Shown: in pieces, positions 27,601 through 38,700 of the stretch | Numbering within the stretch: position 1 is the first letter of the stretch | How the letters are laid out: each line of letters starts with the position of its first letter | Source of the DNA: Anisakis pegreffii | Taxonomy: Eukaryota; Nematoda; Chromadorea; Rhabditida; Anisakidae | Direction: 5' to 3' | Assembly: GCA_035041965.1 (NCBI GenBank) | Contig: JAPYMA010000106.1 | Span: 1-64,000, forward strand | DNA: 64,000 nt | Position numbers and translations under genes: made by a program | Notes under the pieces: generated by a model | Told to the model about the DNA's origin: nothing | What the model saw: the letters and a program-made list of their open reading frames with translations, nothing else | Databases searched by the model: none

Positions 27601-30600
27601 TCGCATAAACCAAAAGTTTTGAATTTCAGAATAAAAAATTATCGTTCGAGTGTCATATGTTAGTGGATTCGTTCGATTTCGTCGATAATATAATGCCACA
27701 GCTGGAAGCGAGTTGGACAGATCTGGATATAAATATGATTAAGGAAACCTTAAATCAATTTATTGGTGAATTCTTGTCGACTGAAGCTGAAGAACACAGT
27801 ATTGATGATAAGACGGATGATCAATCAAGGAATAGTGTGGGAAAAGAAGATGCGGTAAAGGTGAGTCCAAGCAATGATTTCGATAGAATACAGGGATGCG
27901 TTGTGGAATCACTGACATTTCTCATCAAATTTTGTAATTATTTTATGAGAGTTCATAATTTTATCTGTGTGATTTGATAATATTCTGATATCATTTACAT
28001 TTTTCGTTGTACACTGATTGTTATTCTGCATTGATATCGTGTTAACGGGTTGTCAAGAGAAAGTAGACTTCAATCGTGAACTGCTCGTTCAACCTAATCA
28101 GCTTAAGAAGCTTTAATAATTTTATGCGAATGAGAAGTTTCAAAGAAAAACAACAAATTCCCCATCATTTAGCCGCAATCTTTTCTCATTAGATAACTGT
28201 GGGTCCACCCATAGAAACATATTTGTTATAAGTAAATTATAAGTGATTAATAATTAGTAAAGTTATAAGTAAAGTAAACCTTTTGCTTCATTTTCTATTG
28301 ATTTTAGAAGTATGCTGTCGATGATGAGGACGACAATAAGACCGAGTCAGTCATACCAAACTTTAACGAACTCAGCAAAAAAGAGGACAAAATGATGTAT
28401 TCAATAGCGTCTGCGTTATCGACATATCTCCTAACACTTCTCCACAATATTCTGTGCTCTTCGAATGAAAATCCTTTCTTTGCTTCATATGGACACGTTG
28501 AGTCTAGTCAGTTTTTTCATTTCGTTGGTATCGAGACAATTCATTCAGTTTTGTGTATAATGGATGTTTTGATAATTAGATGAACTGAATTCAGTCAAAT
28601 ATTGAAACTATTCGATGTATCAATGAATCAGTTGCACTTTTGTGATTCTGAGCTTTGTTAATGCATGGAGGGTAGAAGTTATCAAACCAAGCTCAACAAC
28701 ATTTGAATTTAATATTTAATTTGCTCATTCAACTGTTTAAGATTTCCGTAGGATTCTCCATTGCTACTACAGCGCGAAGACTGATGAATTACTCGAAAAA
28801 GAGGTGACTTTATTGCATTTTCACTACATATCTATTTATTTGTTCAAGTCATTTGTTTTTAGCTTGTGCCTTATTTTGTGTATTTTATTATTCAGTTATT
28901 CCGTCGTTTGATTCTGTTGTTATTCGTACTGAAAACTTTTGATGCGCTCAACCGGCGGGATGTGTTTTTCTGAAAAATTTGGTGTATTTAAAGTGCTTGA
29001 AAGATTCATAGCATTAATTCAAAATTAATCGTTGTTGTAATCTGCCACACAATTACAGAACCGCTCTAATGTAATAGTTTGCTCAATATTTGTTGTTACG
29101 ACAAAATGTTGTTCATTAATTGTTGTTTATGGAAATGCGCATGCCGTTGAATCTTTCAGAGATTCAGCCTTTCGAAGCTCAAATGCATTGAATGTTTTCA
29201 GAAAGGAAAATCGCGAATTTGTTGGGATAATGTAATGGAGCGTATCGTTGAAAAGTGGTATATGGAATCGATGAATTTCACTAATTTACTTAAGGCAGCA
29301 CTGAAGAAATACTTTAAACAAATAACAAATCGAATCAAATTGGTTTCGACTGAAGCGTCGGGAACAGATTCATTGCCGAGTGCTGTCACTAACTCAGAAG
29401 ACAATAACACCGAAACAGCTGATGTTGAAATGGAAGGAGATGAAAATGAACGGAAGCCATCCGTAATTTGTTTCATCTTTCATGTATTCACTCGAAAACA
29501 ACTCATTGAACATTGTCTAATTGATGCATATTCGGTGATTGTAGTGGTGTGTTCTTGCAGGATCATATAAAGGTGAATAAAGAAGAGACTGAAGTGGATG
29601 ATGACGCGACAAACGATCGTGTGCCATTATCGTCGTCATTGACGATTAATAAGGATCGTAGTCGTAGATTTCCTGCACTTGATTTCATTAATGAAGCACC
29701 GAGTGCGTTTTTTCGTTGATTGATTGAGTGTTTCCATTTTCAAATCATTTTTATCATCATTATTGTTCGCTAATGATCACGGAAACCGGCATTGTGTATG
29801 ATTTACTGTTTATTTCGAGCCCAATTTGCATAACTGTGTGAATAATAAGTTACGTGAAATGTTTCAGTGGAGTCAACTAGCATCCTTTTTGTAACGAAAT
29901 ACTGTTCTAACGAAATATGTTTCAGGTACACATGCGTTCCATTCAAAATCATTATGTGCCGATCGTCAGTTTGCGCGTTGCGTACACAAAGAACTCGATT
30001 TACTTTCTAAACATTTACCTGATGGTATTTTCGTTCGAGCGTTTGAAGATAGGTTAGTTGAAGATCACTCATTCGCTACATCTCTTTTTTTTCGCTTTCT
30101 TTATTCGGTGCTTGTCACAGCTGACAAAAATTGTTCATGGATGGATTGAAAATGGAATTTATTTTGAATTTATGTTGTACATTCGTTTCGTTATCACCAC
30201 TGCTGTATGGGCACCTTTCCTGATGCAGCATCTTCCGTTTTTGTGGGTTCCGAATAGACGACCCATATAATAGTGATGAAGTGATGAGCTTGTAGGTTAG
30301 ATTTGTTGTCATTAGTGATAATCGGCCCTCGAAGTACGCCATTCGAAGACGTCCCTCTCTTCTTCGATGTTCATCTACCGGCCACGTACCCAGCCGAACC
30401 ACCACTTGTTCACTATTGGGCATTCTCACAAGAACAGCTCAACCCAAATCTTTATCAGACTGGCAAAATTTGTATCAGTCTCTTGGGTACGTGGAATGGA
30501 AAGGTGATTCTTTTTTTCGTTTTTCATATTTTACCACGAGAAGGTCCCTATTATATACCATCTAAGTTGTTGCCGGTTATCTTTTTTAAGTGTTTCACCT

Positions 30601-31939
30601 AAAAAAGTTTGGTTCCAATTCCCATTTTATCGAAAAACATGCTGTTTATTTTATCGTTTCTTTCAAGGGCTCAGAACAATGGACAAGTGAATCGAATTTA
30701 CTGCAAGTGTTTCTTTCGATTCAAGGACTCATTCTTGTCGCAGAGCCATATTTCAATGAGGCCGGTTACGAATCGAGAAAGAATGCACCTGTTGCAGTGG
30801 AACGGTATTGATTTTATATGCACTCTTTGCATCGATAAGACTTTAACGTTTCCAAAAGAGTAATTCTTAAAGCTGCAACAAAATCCTCAAAGAGAATTGA
30901 TTTTACTTTTTATGAGAAGGATCAAATTTGGTCGTGCTTAAAGCTCGTAACTACTATAGTGAAATGAATGTCACTTGTGAAAATTGTTTTTCTTGCGAAA
31001 CGTTTTTGAAAACTTGCCTTAATATCAATATATTTGAGAGAATTTCGTATTTCTACTCATACGAGGTGATCGATCGTTCGAATATCTTAACGATCAGGCA
31101 TTTTTTGTTTCATTAAGAAATCGTACTTCTCTCTATGAACTCAATTCTGGATTACCTGGATTAGCCAGGCTATCAAACGTTTATAGCGTTGCTGGCCACA
31201 ATGCTCGCGTTTCCGTTCGCACTGTTTTAGCTTTGATTGACGCCACCCCGCTGGCTAGGCGATCAGGCCAAGTGAACTCAATTCTAGTAAGAAAAAAAAG
31301 ATTAGATCAGGTGATAGTTTCGAAAGATATTTTAATGCTGTCAGATCTCGTCGTTACAACGAAATGGCCTTAGTGAATTCACTGGATTATTTCTATCGAA
31401 TAATGCGGCTTCCACCGAAGGGATTCGAACAACTCATCAAAGAGCACTGCCAGGCAGTTCTTCCATCGTGAGTCTACTTAACGTTTAACGTGGCTTCTTA
31501 TATCATTTCTAATTGCAAATACGATCATATTCATTTGCATGATTTGTTCAATAAACTGTCGTACGGAGTGAATCTAATGTCGTCGTAGATTCCTGCAAGC
31601 ATTGCATTTTATGCATTCATTCGAGGAAAACGTTGAAATAAGATTAGATATTACATTTGAAGTTGTGAAATTATATCTATCTTTTGTCGAACGACATTCT
31701 GTTTTACTTCATGATGATTGTTCCCTTTTTCACTTTTCAGCATCAAAAAAAGGATTTGGTCATGGCAGTCGGGTGAGGCTGAGCCAGAATTTCCGTTGTG
31801 TCCAATTTCGGAAGGATGCAAACTTTCACTACGAAAAATGGCTGTGATATTAGGCACCGTGAACGAGGGCAGCAGTAAAGAAGTCGATGAGAACGGCGAC
31901 GTTGGTACAACTGAAACGGTCTCTTCGTGTCCTTCTTAA
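18629..31939 (+). CDS. UBE2O: UBE2O-like (E3-independent) E2 ubiquitin-conjugating enzyme, about 34-35 exons
   Basis: Spliced by eye, this gene gives a protein of about 1,560 residues. Its exons align in order with animal UBE2O: an N-terminal conserved region, a second conserved region (CR2), a long acidic middle and a C-terminal UBC domain ending near a conserved FPL-P-S-G motif. UBE2O is a large hybrid E2/E3 that ubiquitylates basic and orphan substrates, such as unassembled ribosomal proteins. The start is the ATG at 18629 (MDDYESMNV). The stop is TAA at 31937-31939. Splice phases agree at nearly every junction. The exon 10/11 junction (about 22365-22572) could not be resolved, and a 25-nt exon at 23767-23791 is inferred. 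The middle between CR2 and UBC is larger than in vertebrates (human protein about 1,290 residues). The gene converges on CLASP. Family assignment is secure; individual exon edges are less so. Confidence 0.93.
18816..18841 (+). other. G-quadruplex-type G-run cluster in UBE2O intron 1
   Basis: Four G runs of 3, 5, 5 and 4 bases are separated by loops of 6, 1 and 2 bases, the canonical pattern for an intramolecular quadruplex, in an otherwise AT-rich region. It lies about 60 bp downstream of the first coding exon on the coding strand. Confidence 0.55.
18871..18960 (+). repeat. Polypurine (GA-rich) tract in UBE2O intron 1
   Basis: About 90 bases are almost entirely G and A on the plus strand, following the G-run cluster. 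Such mirror-like purine tracts can form triplex or act as simple-sequence repeats. No coding potential. Confidence 0.75.
21707..22721 (+). other. UBE2O: UBE2O exons 9-11: basic/poly-Ser and Asn/Asp-rich linker
   Basis: Exon 9 (21707-21857) encodes a basic cluster GRRRRMKKF, a run of about nine serines and a second basic patch (LKKRPSTS), a plausible bipartite nuclear signal. Exon 10 (from 22112) is low-complexity, rich in Asn, Asp and Ser. Exon 11 (to 22721) holds [18 protein letters not shown], leading into CR2. The exon 10/11 junction is unresolved: GCG|GTCAAT at 22365 is phase 0, while the good acceptors at 22553 and 22571 require phase 2. A 6-nt microexon at about 22467 or another donor may be involved. 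Confidence 0.65.
22840..24395 (+). other. UBE2O: UBE2O exons 12-15: CR2 conserved region
   Basis: Exons 22840-23084, 23283-23442, 23767-23791 (tentative), 23917-23985 and 24340-24395. The [19 protein letters not shown] segment corresponds to the vertebrate SADVMWQDGSVECNIRSNDL segment. The next block, [19 protein letters not shown] then SLFDLMLHP, corresponds to AVYGVVQ...CMVKW...[26 protein letters not shown] continues the same fold. These are the SH3/KOW-like substrate-binding modules of the family. Confidence 0.85.
23767..23791 (+). other. UBE2O: Candidate 25-nt microexon of UBE2O
   Basis: Exon 13 ends in phase 2 (at 23442) but exon 14 (23917) must start in phase 0. This 25-base stretch, between an AG at 23765-23766 and a GT at 23792, corrects the phase exactly and encodes NDVCRSNE at the place where vertebrates have TDIVIRIGN. 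The acceptor has a weak pyrimidine tract, so the call is tentative. Confidence 0.35.
24798..29702 (+). other. UBE2O: UBE2O exons 16-29: acidic, partly helical middle region
   Basis: Exons as read: 24798-24909, 25102-25220, 25396-25435, 25894-26067, 26256-26278, 26378-26482, 26676-26768, 27031-27215, 27339-27529, 27630-27860, 28308-28396, 28752-28803, 29202-29462, 29561-29702. The first encodes an acidic stretch with an [14 protein letters not shown] segment, like the acidic EW..DSDSWETD segment after CR2 in vertebrates. A Lys/Glu-rich helical block follows ([17 protein letters not shown]). The rest, with aromatic helices such as [20 protein letters not shown], has no vertebrate counterpart that I recognise. 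The 24798 start is one of several possible acceptors. Confidence 0.7.
29926..31939 (+). other. UBE2O: UBE2O exons 30-34: UBC (E2) catalytic domain and C-terminus
   Basis: Exons 29926-30052, 30296-30503, 30668-30804, 31345-31467, 31741-31939. The core reads [62 protein letters not shown], then [20 protein letters not shown] and [12 protein letters not shown]. The UBE2O-type LNPN motif replaces the classical HPN. The presumed catalytic cysteine is the Cys in [10 protein letters not shown], codon TGT at 30471-30473. The last exon ends with an [17 protein letters not shown] segment, matching the conserved UBE2O C-terminus, and TAA. Confidence 0.93.
31149..31272 (-). mobile_element. SINE-like insertion with 13-bp target duplication
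   Basis: A 124-bp insert in a UBE2O intron is flanked by a perfect 13-bp direct repeat TGAACTCAATTCT at 31136-31148 and 31273-31285. The insert is more GC-rich than its surroundings. On the minus strand TAGCCAGCGGGG and, further on, GTGCGAACGG resemble pol III A and B boxes in the right order. The long target duplication and internal boxes fit a tRNA-derived SINE; no oligo-A tail is visible. Retroposition is well supported by the duplication, the tRNA origin less so. Confidence 0.6.
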
Positions 31940-32930
31940 ACATAATCTCATGAACGAAAGTTGAAATGAAGCTTCGTACTAAAATAATCTTCTATGCCCC
32001 CCTTTGTTTTTATTGGTATTCGGTGTTTTTTGCTTGTAAACTGTTGAATATTTCGGATGCACTTTCCAGTGTTTGATTCTCAGCATCTATCGCTTTTACT
32101 GTTTATTGCTTTCAACGAATAACTGCAGTTTAATTATTAATGATGTTTCATGTGGACTTGTTTCTGTCTGCAATGTTCGAGAGATTGTGTTCAAATTTAT
32201 GAATCGCCTTCATAGTGTTGCTTTCCGGTGTCATCTCTCATTTCTTAGAGCGATAACAAAGTTTTGACAAAAATGTTTCTGACGGTGACTAAATTGGAGT
32301 GTATAAAGAATAGGAACAGTTTTAAACAGCTTACAATCGATGTTGTCGTTTTCGTTCTATAGAATGTATATTCATCTAGCTGTCGTTTTGTTCGTGTTGT
32401 GGAATGATTCAATATTTAATCTCATCACATTTTTACATTTCACGACAATTCTGTTCGTCTAGCTCATACTTGCATGGGTTGTGAATTAAATTTATTTCAG
32501 AAAAATTATTTTATTCTATGTATGGACACTTCTTACTGCTCATCTTTTATCAGTTGCAAACTGTAAAGATTTTCGCGAGTCTGGTCTGTTAGCTGTTCGC
32601 CTGTTATGTTTCATTGCATTAACTGTGATGGTATTATCGAATGAATTGTTATACAAGCGACTTTATTCGAAAGTTAACGTCGTTCGTAGAGAGTGCGAGG
32701 AAGGAGAAATCGATTGGATGCCGTGAGCAGTTCTGGCAACTGTGTCATGCAAGTCTTTCTATTTATGATTACAGAAGCTGACTGTGATTAACTGTACGGT
32801 TGAATCTTTTGAAAATTTGTGTTTTCCACTCAGTTATACAGACAGATTGCATAATGTGAAAATCGTTTATATTAGATAATTCTGGCAGTTTTCTCTGAAT
32901 ACAAAAGAGAAAGTCTGCTGATATTACTCA
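31940..32930. other. 3' flank of UBE2O, no gene seen
   Basis: AT-rich sequence after the UBE2O stop. No canonical AATAAA was recognised close to the stop and no other coding exon or repeat is evident. Confidence 0.5.
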
Positions 32931-32938
32931 GTCACTTC

Positions 32939-34150
32939 TAGGGTTTGCAAAATCCCGCCGTTTTTTCAATCCTGGGATCGGGGTTTAATTTCCGGATCGA
33001 TTTTTGATCCTGGGATTATCCCGGAACCGAACAATTTTTGAAATATCGATGCGGAACATGTTTAAACACACTTTTTGGAACCAATATGTTCATTATAAAT
33101 CAGAGAAGAGTTAATTCAACAAATTGTCGAACAAATCCAAGGAACCAAATTATTTAAATTCAAATTAATATTTCATACAATGATGCTAATGATCATGCCA
33201 CAGGGGCATACTACATTTTCTATGCTCAGGCATCTTGTCATCTCGAGTTTAAGCTAATAACAGTACACTTGCATGTGAATATGAAACTCTTGACTTCCAA
33301 ACATTGATTTGCAATGCTACAAATCCATTTTCTCTCAGTATTAACGTCAGCTGAATTCTGCCATTTCGAAAATTTGGAATCTTTACGACAGAAATGCATC
33401 GCATGAATTCTATCATTTGAAGTTTGAAAAAATTAAAAGTTCAGTTTATCTAGAAAGTGAAAAAAACACTCGCAGTGCATTTTCATCGAACTAACGAGTA
33501 CTTACATATTTGATAATTTCGATCAGAAATCATGGAAATGTAATTGATATTTAAGCTTGAGATTCTTTTTGAATGGAACAATTTTGCTCACTTCGACAAT
33601 GAATTCTCACTATGAGTGAACTCAGTGAGAATTTGTGTACATTTCGATTGGATGAAAATGTTTCCAAATAGCGAAGTAAAAAGACTTGCAGTCTTTAGAA
33701 CATGCAGTTGAATTAACGGATGGAATATTGAAGTCGAACAAATCGCGTTAGAGGAAACGACTCAAAATTTCGTCGAATTTTGTTGCTCTTGGTTCATATT
33801 AGAAAATGTGATTATATGTGTTATTCTACTTAGAAATGCATCCAGATGAGTGTGATATAAAGCAATGAAGAGCAAAATAATCAGTTAAATATTCAATGAA
33901 ATGTTACGTAAAAGTTAATCGAGCTTTCATTGATCATGTCATTCGTCCGACTTGCATCTATTTCCTTAATAATTCATCAACGATAGATGGCAAACAACAA
34001 AGATGACTGCATATGAACGAGATGTGTATGATTACGGCTTGCTTCAGGACGGGCGTACTAACAAAATTCACACAAATTGACCTGTTTTATCAAATCCCGA
34101 GGTCCCGGGATTTTTCAAAACTTAAATCCCGAAATCCCGTGCAAACCCTA
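32939..34150. mobile_element. hAT-like non-autonomous DNA transposon, 1.2 kb
   Basis: The element begins TAGGGTTTGCA and ends with its inverted copy TGCAAACCCTA. Beyond that the ends share AAATCCCG-rich subterminal motifs in opposite orientation. It is flanked by GTCACTTC (32931-32938) and GTCAATTC (34151-34158), an 8-bp target duplication with one mismatch. An 8-bp duplication and TAG-starting terminal repeats are hallmarks of the hAT superfamily. No transposase ORF is present in the 1212 bp, so it is non-autonomous. The mismatch suggests an old insertion. Confidence 0.75.
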
Positions 34151-34407
34151 GTCAATTCCTATACAAACATATCAAAATGAAAACTTGCTATTATTTAGGT
34201 CTTTAGAGGGACTTAGGCTGGTACCTTCTCCACGTACGTGTTCAACCGTTGAAGAACATTATATAGTTTATCAGTCACTGGACTCACAATATATCAGTAC
34301 AAAGTATACTCTCTCTTGAATGCAGAATGGTGCAATCGAAATGAAGAATTTCAATGACAAATTTTAATGCAAACGCTCAGATGCAAATAATCATGAAAAT
34401 GATTATT

Positions 34408-34525
34408 ATCAATACAAAAGAATACTTATACAAAACGATTTTAAAACGTGAAATTCGTAACGTAAATATCAATAAAACAGAATACTTTACAAAACGATTT
34501 TAATACGAGAAATTAGTAACGCAAA
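34408..34525. repeat. 60-bp tandem duplication
   Basis: The motif ATCAATA...ACAAAACGATTTTAA...GAAATT.GTAACG occurs at 34408 and again at 34468 with a few differences. It is a local duplication in the intergenic spacer without coding potential. Confidence 0.7.
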
Positions 34526-34627
34526 AGTGGTACACGTCAGCTGAATTCAATAGTCAATAAATAAACGAATGCAAATAACACTGTGAACATTTAATCGGCA
34601 ACCTTTCAAACAATGACAAAAATAAAT

Positions 34628-34971
34628 TTTCTCTGAAACCGAAATCGGTGAACGTAAAGTTTCAACAATAAACAAATAAAACAACTAATGATACGAAAGT
34701 GAAACGTCGTTCATCGGAAAACGAAAGCATTAATGAAAACGCTTGTACAAATTCTGTGGTGTGTGAATGGCTCAATTCCACAAGACATACGCGACCATTC
34801 AAAAAAAAATGCGATCTTTCACTCGACGGCCACACATGCGAAAATATAACTCAAAATGTTCTCTGAAACCGAAATCAACCCACGTAAAGATTCAACGGTG
34901 AACTAAGAAAACAATTAATGATACAAAAGTGAAACGTATTCATTGGGTAACGCAAGCATCGACGAAAATAC
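34628..34971. repeat. Diverged direct duplication, spacing about 231 bp
   Basis: A segment starting TTCTCTGAAACCGAAATC at about 34628-34740 recurs at about 34859-34971, sharing CACGTAAAG/AACGTAAAG, TAATGATAC.AAAGTGAAACGT and GCAAGCAT/GAAAGCAT blocks with scattered substitutions. It lies between the hAT-like element and the CLASP 3' end. Confidence 0.65.
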
Positions 34972-35691
34972 CACAAGGAGAGAATCAATCAGGGACAAAA
35001 TGGTAAAATGATGATGAACAGTTCTACAATGATCGGGTTATACAGCTGTTGACCACAATTTGAAAACTGCAGCAAAATGTGTGGATATACAAAATAAAGT
35101 TGAATTCACAACGTTCATATGAAAATAAATCGGATTAGTGAAATGAGGCATAGACATATGCATACAACATGAATGTGGATCTTGAATGCGCAATACAACA
35201 CTAAGTAAAGCTCATGAATGAAACGATGCACTGGATGTTTAGAATTCCATGTAAGTACATACCATGAAAAGATGTATTTTTGGATGTTAAGAACCAAAAA
35301 ATGGAAGTAGAGAAGGGTTCTGAACAGAAATGAAGCAGCCATTTCACTCACGTTGCATCGCCGAATAAAAGGAAACAAGCTCAACAAAACAGCCGTTGCA
35401 ATAATAACCGATAAAAAATATCACAAAAGTTTCAGCAGCCATTTGTTGGTGTTCATCGATAATACAACTGCCGATGGAAGGTTTCGAGTGTTGCATGTAT
35501 TGATCCGCAAGCATCCTCAATATGGACTGCTCGTTCCCTTCATTCGTTTCAAGTAAACGTCGATTAGCTTCTGCTGAAACGCGAACAAAAACTTTTACTG
35601 CTGAAACTCCGGTATCCAACAAAAATAGAGTCAAATTAGATTTTTAATGAATCCGCAACGAGAATCGTCAGTAACCATTACATATATGCAG

Positions 35692-35730
35692 TCAACTCAA
35701 AACGTTGTTCATGGAAAAAATTTTCGAAAA
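35692..35730 (-). other. CLASP: Possible terminal exon of CLASP
   Basis: After the donor at 35786 the best phase-0 acceptor is TTTTTCTCCAG at 35731, giving FSKIFSMNNVLS and a TGA stop. This does not resemble the usual KMKLLNLYIKRAQ ending. The alternative ORF on 35344-35634 contains SAVKVFVRVSAEANRRL, which looks more like that ending, but its acceptors need phase 1 and do not fit exon 29. One of the two, or an unseen microexon, is right. Confidence 0.3.
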
Positions 35731-38700
35731 CTGGAGAAAAACAATCGAATGACGACAACGAAATCTTGCCCAAAAGTTGTTCATACCTTTCCTTTGTTGA
35801 GTTTTGCGAGATATGGTTGCATCACTTCTTCACCGACGATTCTGATCATTGCCACCAAGCAAACAACACTCTCCTTCCGGATTGAACTGCTTTCGTAATT
35901 GTATGTCTGAAGAACGTGATAACATCAAAATACAACGATAGTCTATTATGCAGTCACCAACAATAGTATCCACTGGAACACCTCACTGAATGCAATTGAA
36001 CAAGATTAAAACAAAACATAAAAAGGCCATTATCAAGAATCAAATGAAGACGCGAACGAACATCAACAATTGGCGGTGCTAACTCATCAAGTACCAATTC
36101 GAGCTCGGGTGTGTTCAACGAATCGATGACCTTCGTTAACATTTTGAGCGCTGTATGGATCTTTTGTTCTTGTGTATCCGACTTGATGACAGCGAGCAGC
36201 ACTTTACGACATGTCGCTGATGAAACGTGTGTTGCCAGCACATTACCACAATCCTCTGCTGCCGATACCACCTAAATTAACGCATCAATGGAAATAGACG
36301 AATCATCATTTTATCTTCTGCCTCACTTTCAAACAATTGTTCTTGATGATGAAGTAAAAACGTGAAAAACACATATTGATGACTGCTCAATCAAACGTAT
36401 GAATGCGACATGATGCGGGGCACTCTAAACGTATGAATACAGCAAAATGAAACAGCAACTGAAGGAAAACGTTGAAGTGAAACGAACCAATTTCGACTCG
36501 TCAGTGCACGCATCCAACACACGCATTAACGTCATCTCGGCATACAAATTGACGCGAGATGCTTGCGAATGACTGAAAACAATCTATTCATCTTTTTGTG
36601 GAAAACATCTTTGAATTATTGCCGCAGCTTTTTCGTTTTGACCACAGAGAAACGTCGCTACGAATATAACAGTGAGGGATTGCATGAACACAACAAAAAA
36701 TATCCCACCAAATTTCCTTGAGTAGTTTCAGCGCCATCCTTCTCACATCGGCGTCCTCATCCTTGAGAGTTTCCATCAGCAGTAGAAGAATCATCTTGAA
36801 GTGTTTGTCCCATAACGAAAAAAGGTTGTCTCTCGTCACTTGCGACAGAACGGCCATTGCACGAATTCGCTCGGCACTTCTGCAAGCTCAATAACTTTTA
36901 AGGAGTAAGAACGAGCATGAGCATTCAAACACACGTTCTCAGAGATCTCACCCGTAGATGTAAAAAACAAGACGATGAAATTCCTGAAAATAATGTTTGG
37001 AGAAATTATGATTATGAAGAAAATTTGCCGTTGCCCCACTACTTTTATCGTTACCTTTGATTATGTAGCGATAACTCTTCACCAATCTTAGTGATCAATT
37101 CTTCTTGTTGTTCCAGATCATTGGCCAATCCTTCAGGGTCGAGAATATATCCCGACAAACTCTGTAATCATTATAAAACCTTAGACAATCCCAAAAAACG
37201 GACATATTTCTACACTCAACAATAAACCAATAAGTTTAATCCAACAAGCGACCGCCGAATTTGTTTAAAATAATTCGCAGATTGCGAAAATGAAACACTC
37301 AAACAGTTAACTCACTCCATTCGGGTCCTCCCTACTCGAGCGACGGAATGAACCGTTCTCGGGCAAGCTGCGGAATGATCCGTTGCCAGCAGTGACGGGT
37401 GAGCGCATTGGTGATGTGTGCATTATTGAACGACTATCGACAAACTCGTTTATCTGCAGACGGTCAGAATCAATTACGTTGCTCTGATCCATCAAAACAA
37501 ATCACTTCAAACAACTACAAATTCGCATTTTATGATGTGAGAATACCGATTATTCACAAATTTCAAAACAGTCAATACCTGTGCTGTTGTTTCCAGAATA
37601 TCTGCATGCGCGTCACCGGAGCTGAAATAGAAAGGCGTTATTCAGTTGCGAATGTGACTTATTTCGGCAACTCTCAGCATTACGTTCACAGGTTGTTCAT
37701 TCATCTAACTCTAAAGATAGCAGGTCAAATTCACTGGTTGAATTCACGACTATTTTGTCAGTCAAAATAGACAAACCAATCCATATATACATTGCTAGAG
37801 AGTGAAGTTCTCCTCGTCATTCAATCCGTAACTAATGCACCAGACGACAGCAGCGCTAAGCAAAGAAGGTGCCGAAGTCTTTTACAACGGATTTTTATAT
37901 ATTCGCTCAAAATGTGCACATTTTGAGCGAATATATAAAAATCAGAATATAATCACAATATAATCTGCACGGAGGAAGATTATAATTACCAATGAAATAA
38001 TCGCTAGAATGAAAAGACAAAAGAAAATGAACATCAGAATCAATATAGAAACAGATAAATGAGCCAAGCGACCAACGAACCAAACATGCGACATAACTGA
38101 ATAATACCAACAATTACATTACGTCAGCAGTGCCAATGGAGTCCAAAAAAAGAAAGGCGCATCAATCGTGGAGTCTGTTTGCATTTACGATTCAGTATCC
38201 TTTAGTGCTCTTTCAAATCACTCTGGACACTAGGCGTTCTTGTTTTCAAAGAAAAATACAAGAATTGGATGTGTTAACCAGGCTCAGTGCATACTAAAAG
38301 AGACATGTGACGCCGAAGAAGGCAGAAATTGACCGTAAACGTTTTTCAAGCTCATCCTCAACACTGCGGACATAAGCCTAGCACCCATTTAGCCGATGTA
38401 ACATTTTGCAATGCATTTACAATTTACCTCCTCTTCACAGATTCGGTCAAACTCGAAGAAATCAATGTACAAATGATCATCACCTTACATCAACTAAGCG
38501 CGGATAGGGCAGAGCAAACGCAAAGTATAATGAATAAATTCCGTATGGGCGCAAAGTGGGAGAATGAAACATCGCTTAGAAATATACAGCTTAATGCTGA
38601 CAGCGAAAGCCGTCAGAAAGCGCACGATCAATGAGTGCAATGTGCTCACTCTAAATACTCTGGGAGCTAAACTAGAAGAGTGCCCAAAAAGGAAAAGCAT

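Larger units (their letters stand above)
34160..35690. other. Intergenic spacer between convergent genes
   Basis: Apart from the two duplications, no gene is supported. A minus-strand ORF of 96 codons at 35344-35634 could be part of an alternative CLASP 3' end (see that entry); the other short ORFs look accidental. Confidence 0.45.

Noticed and set aside
37399..37770. 123-codon plus-strand ORF
   Set aside because: Antisense shadow of CLASP exons 23 and 24, which carry clean splice sites and matching phases on the minus strand.
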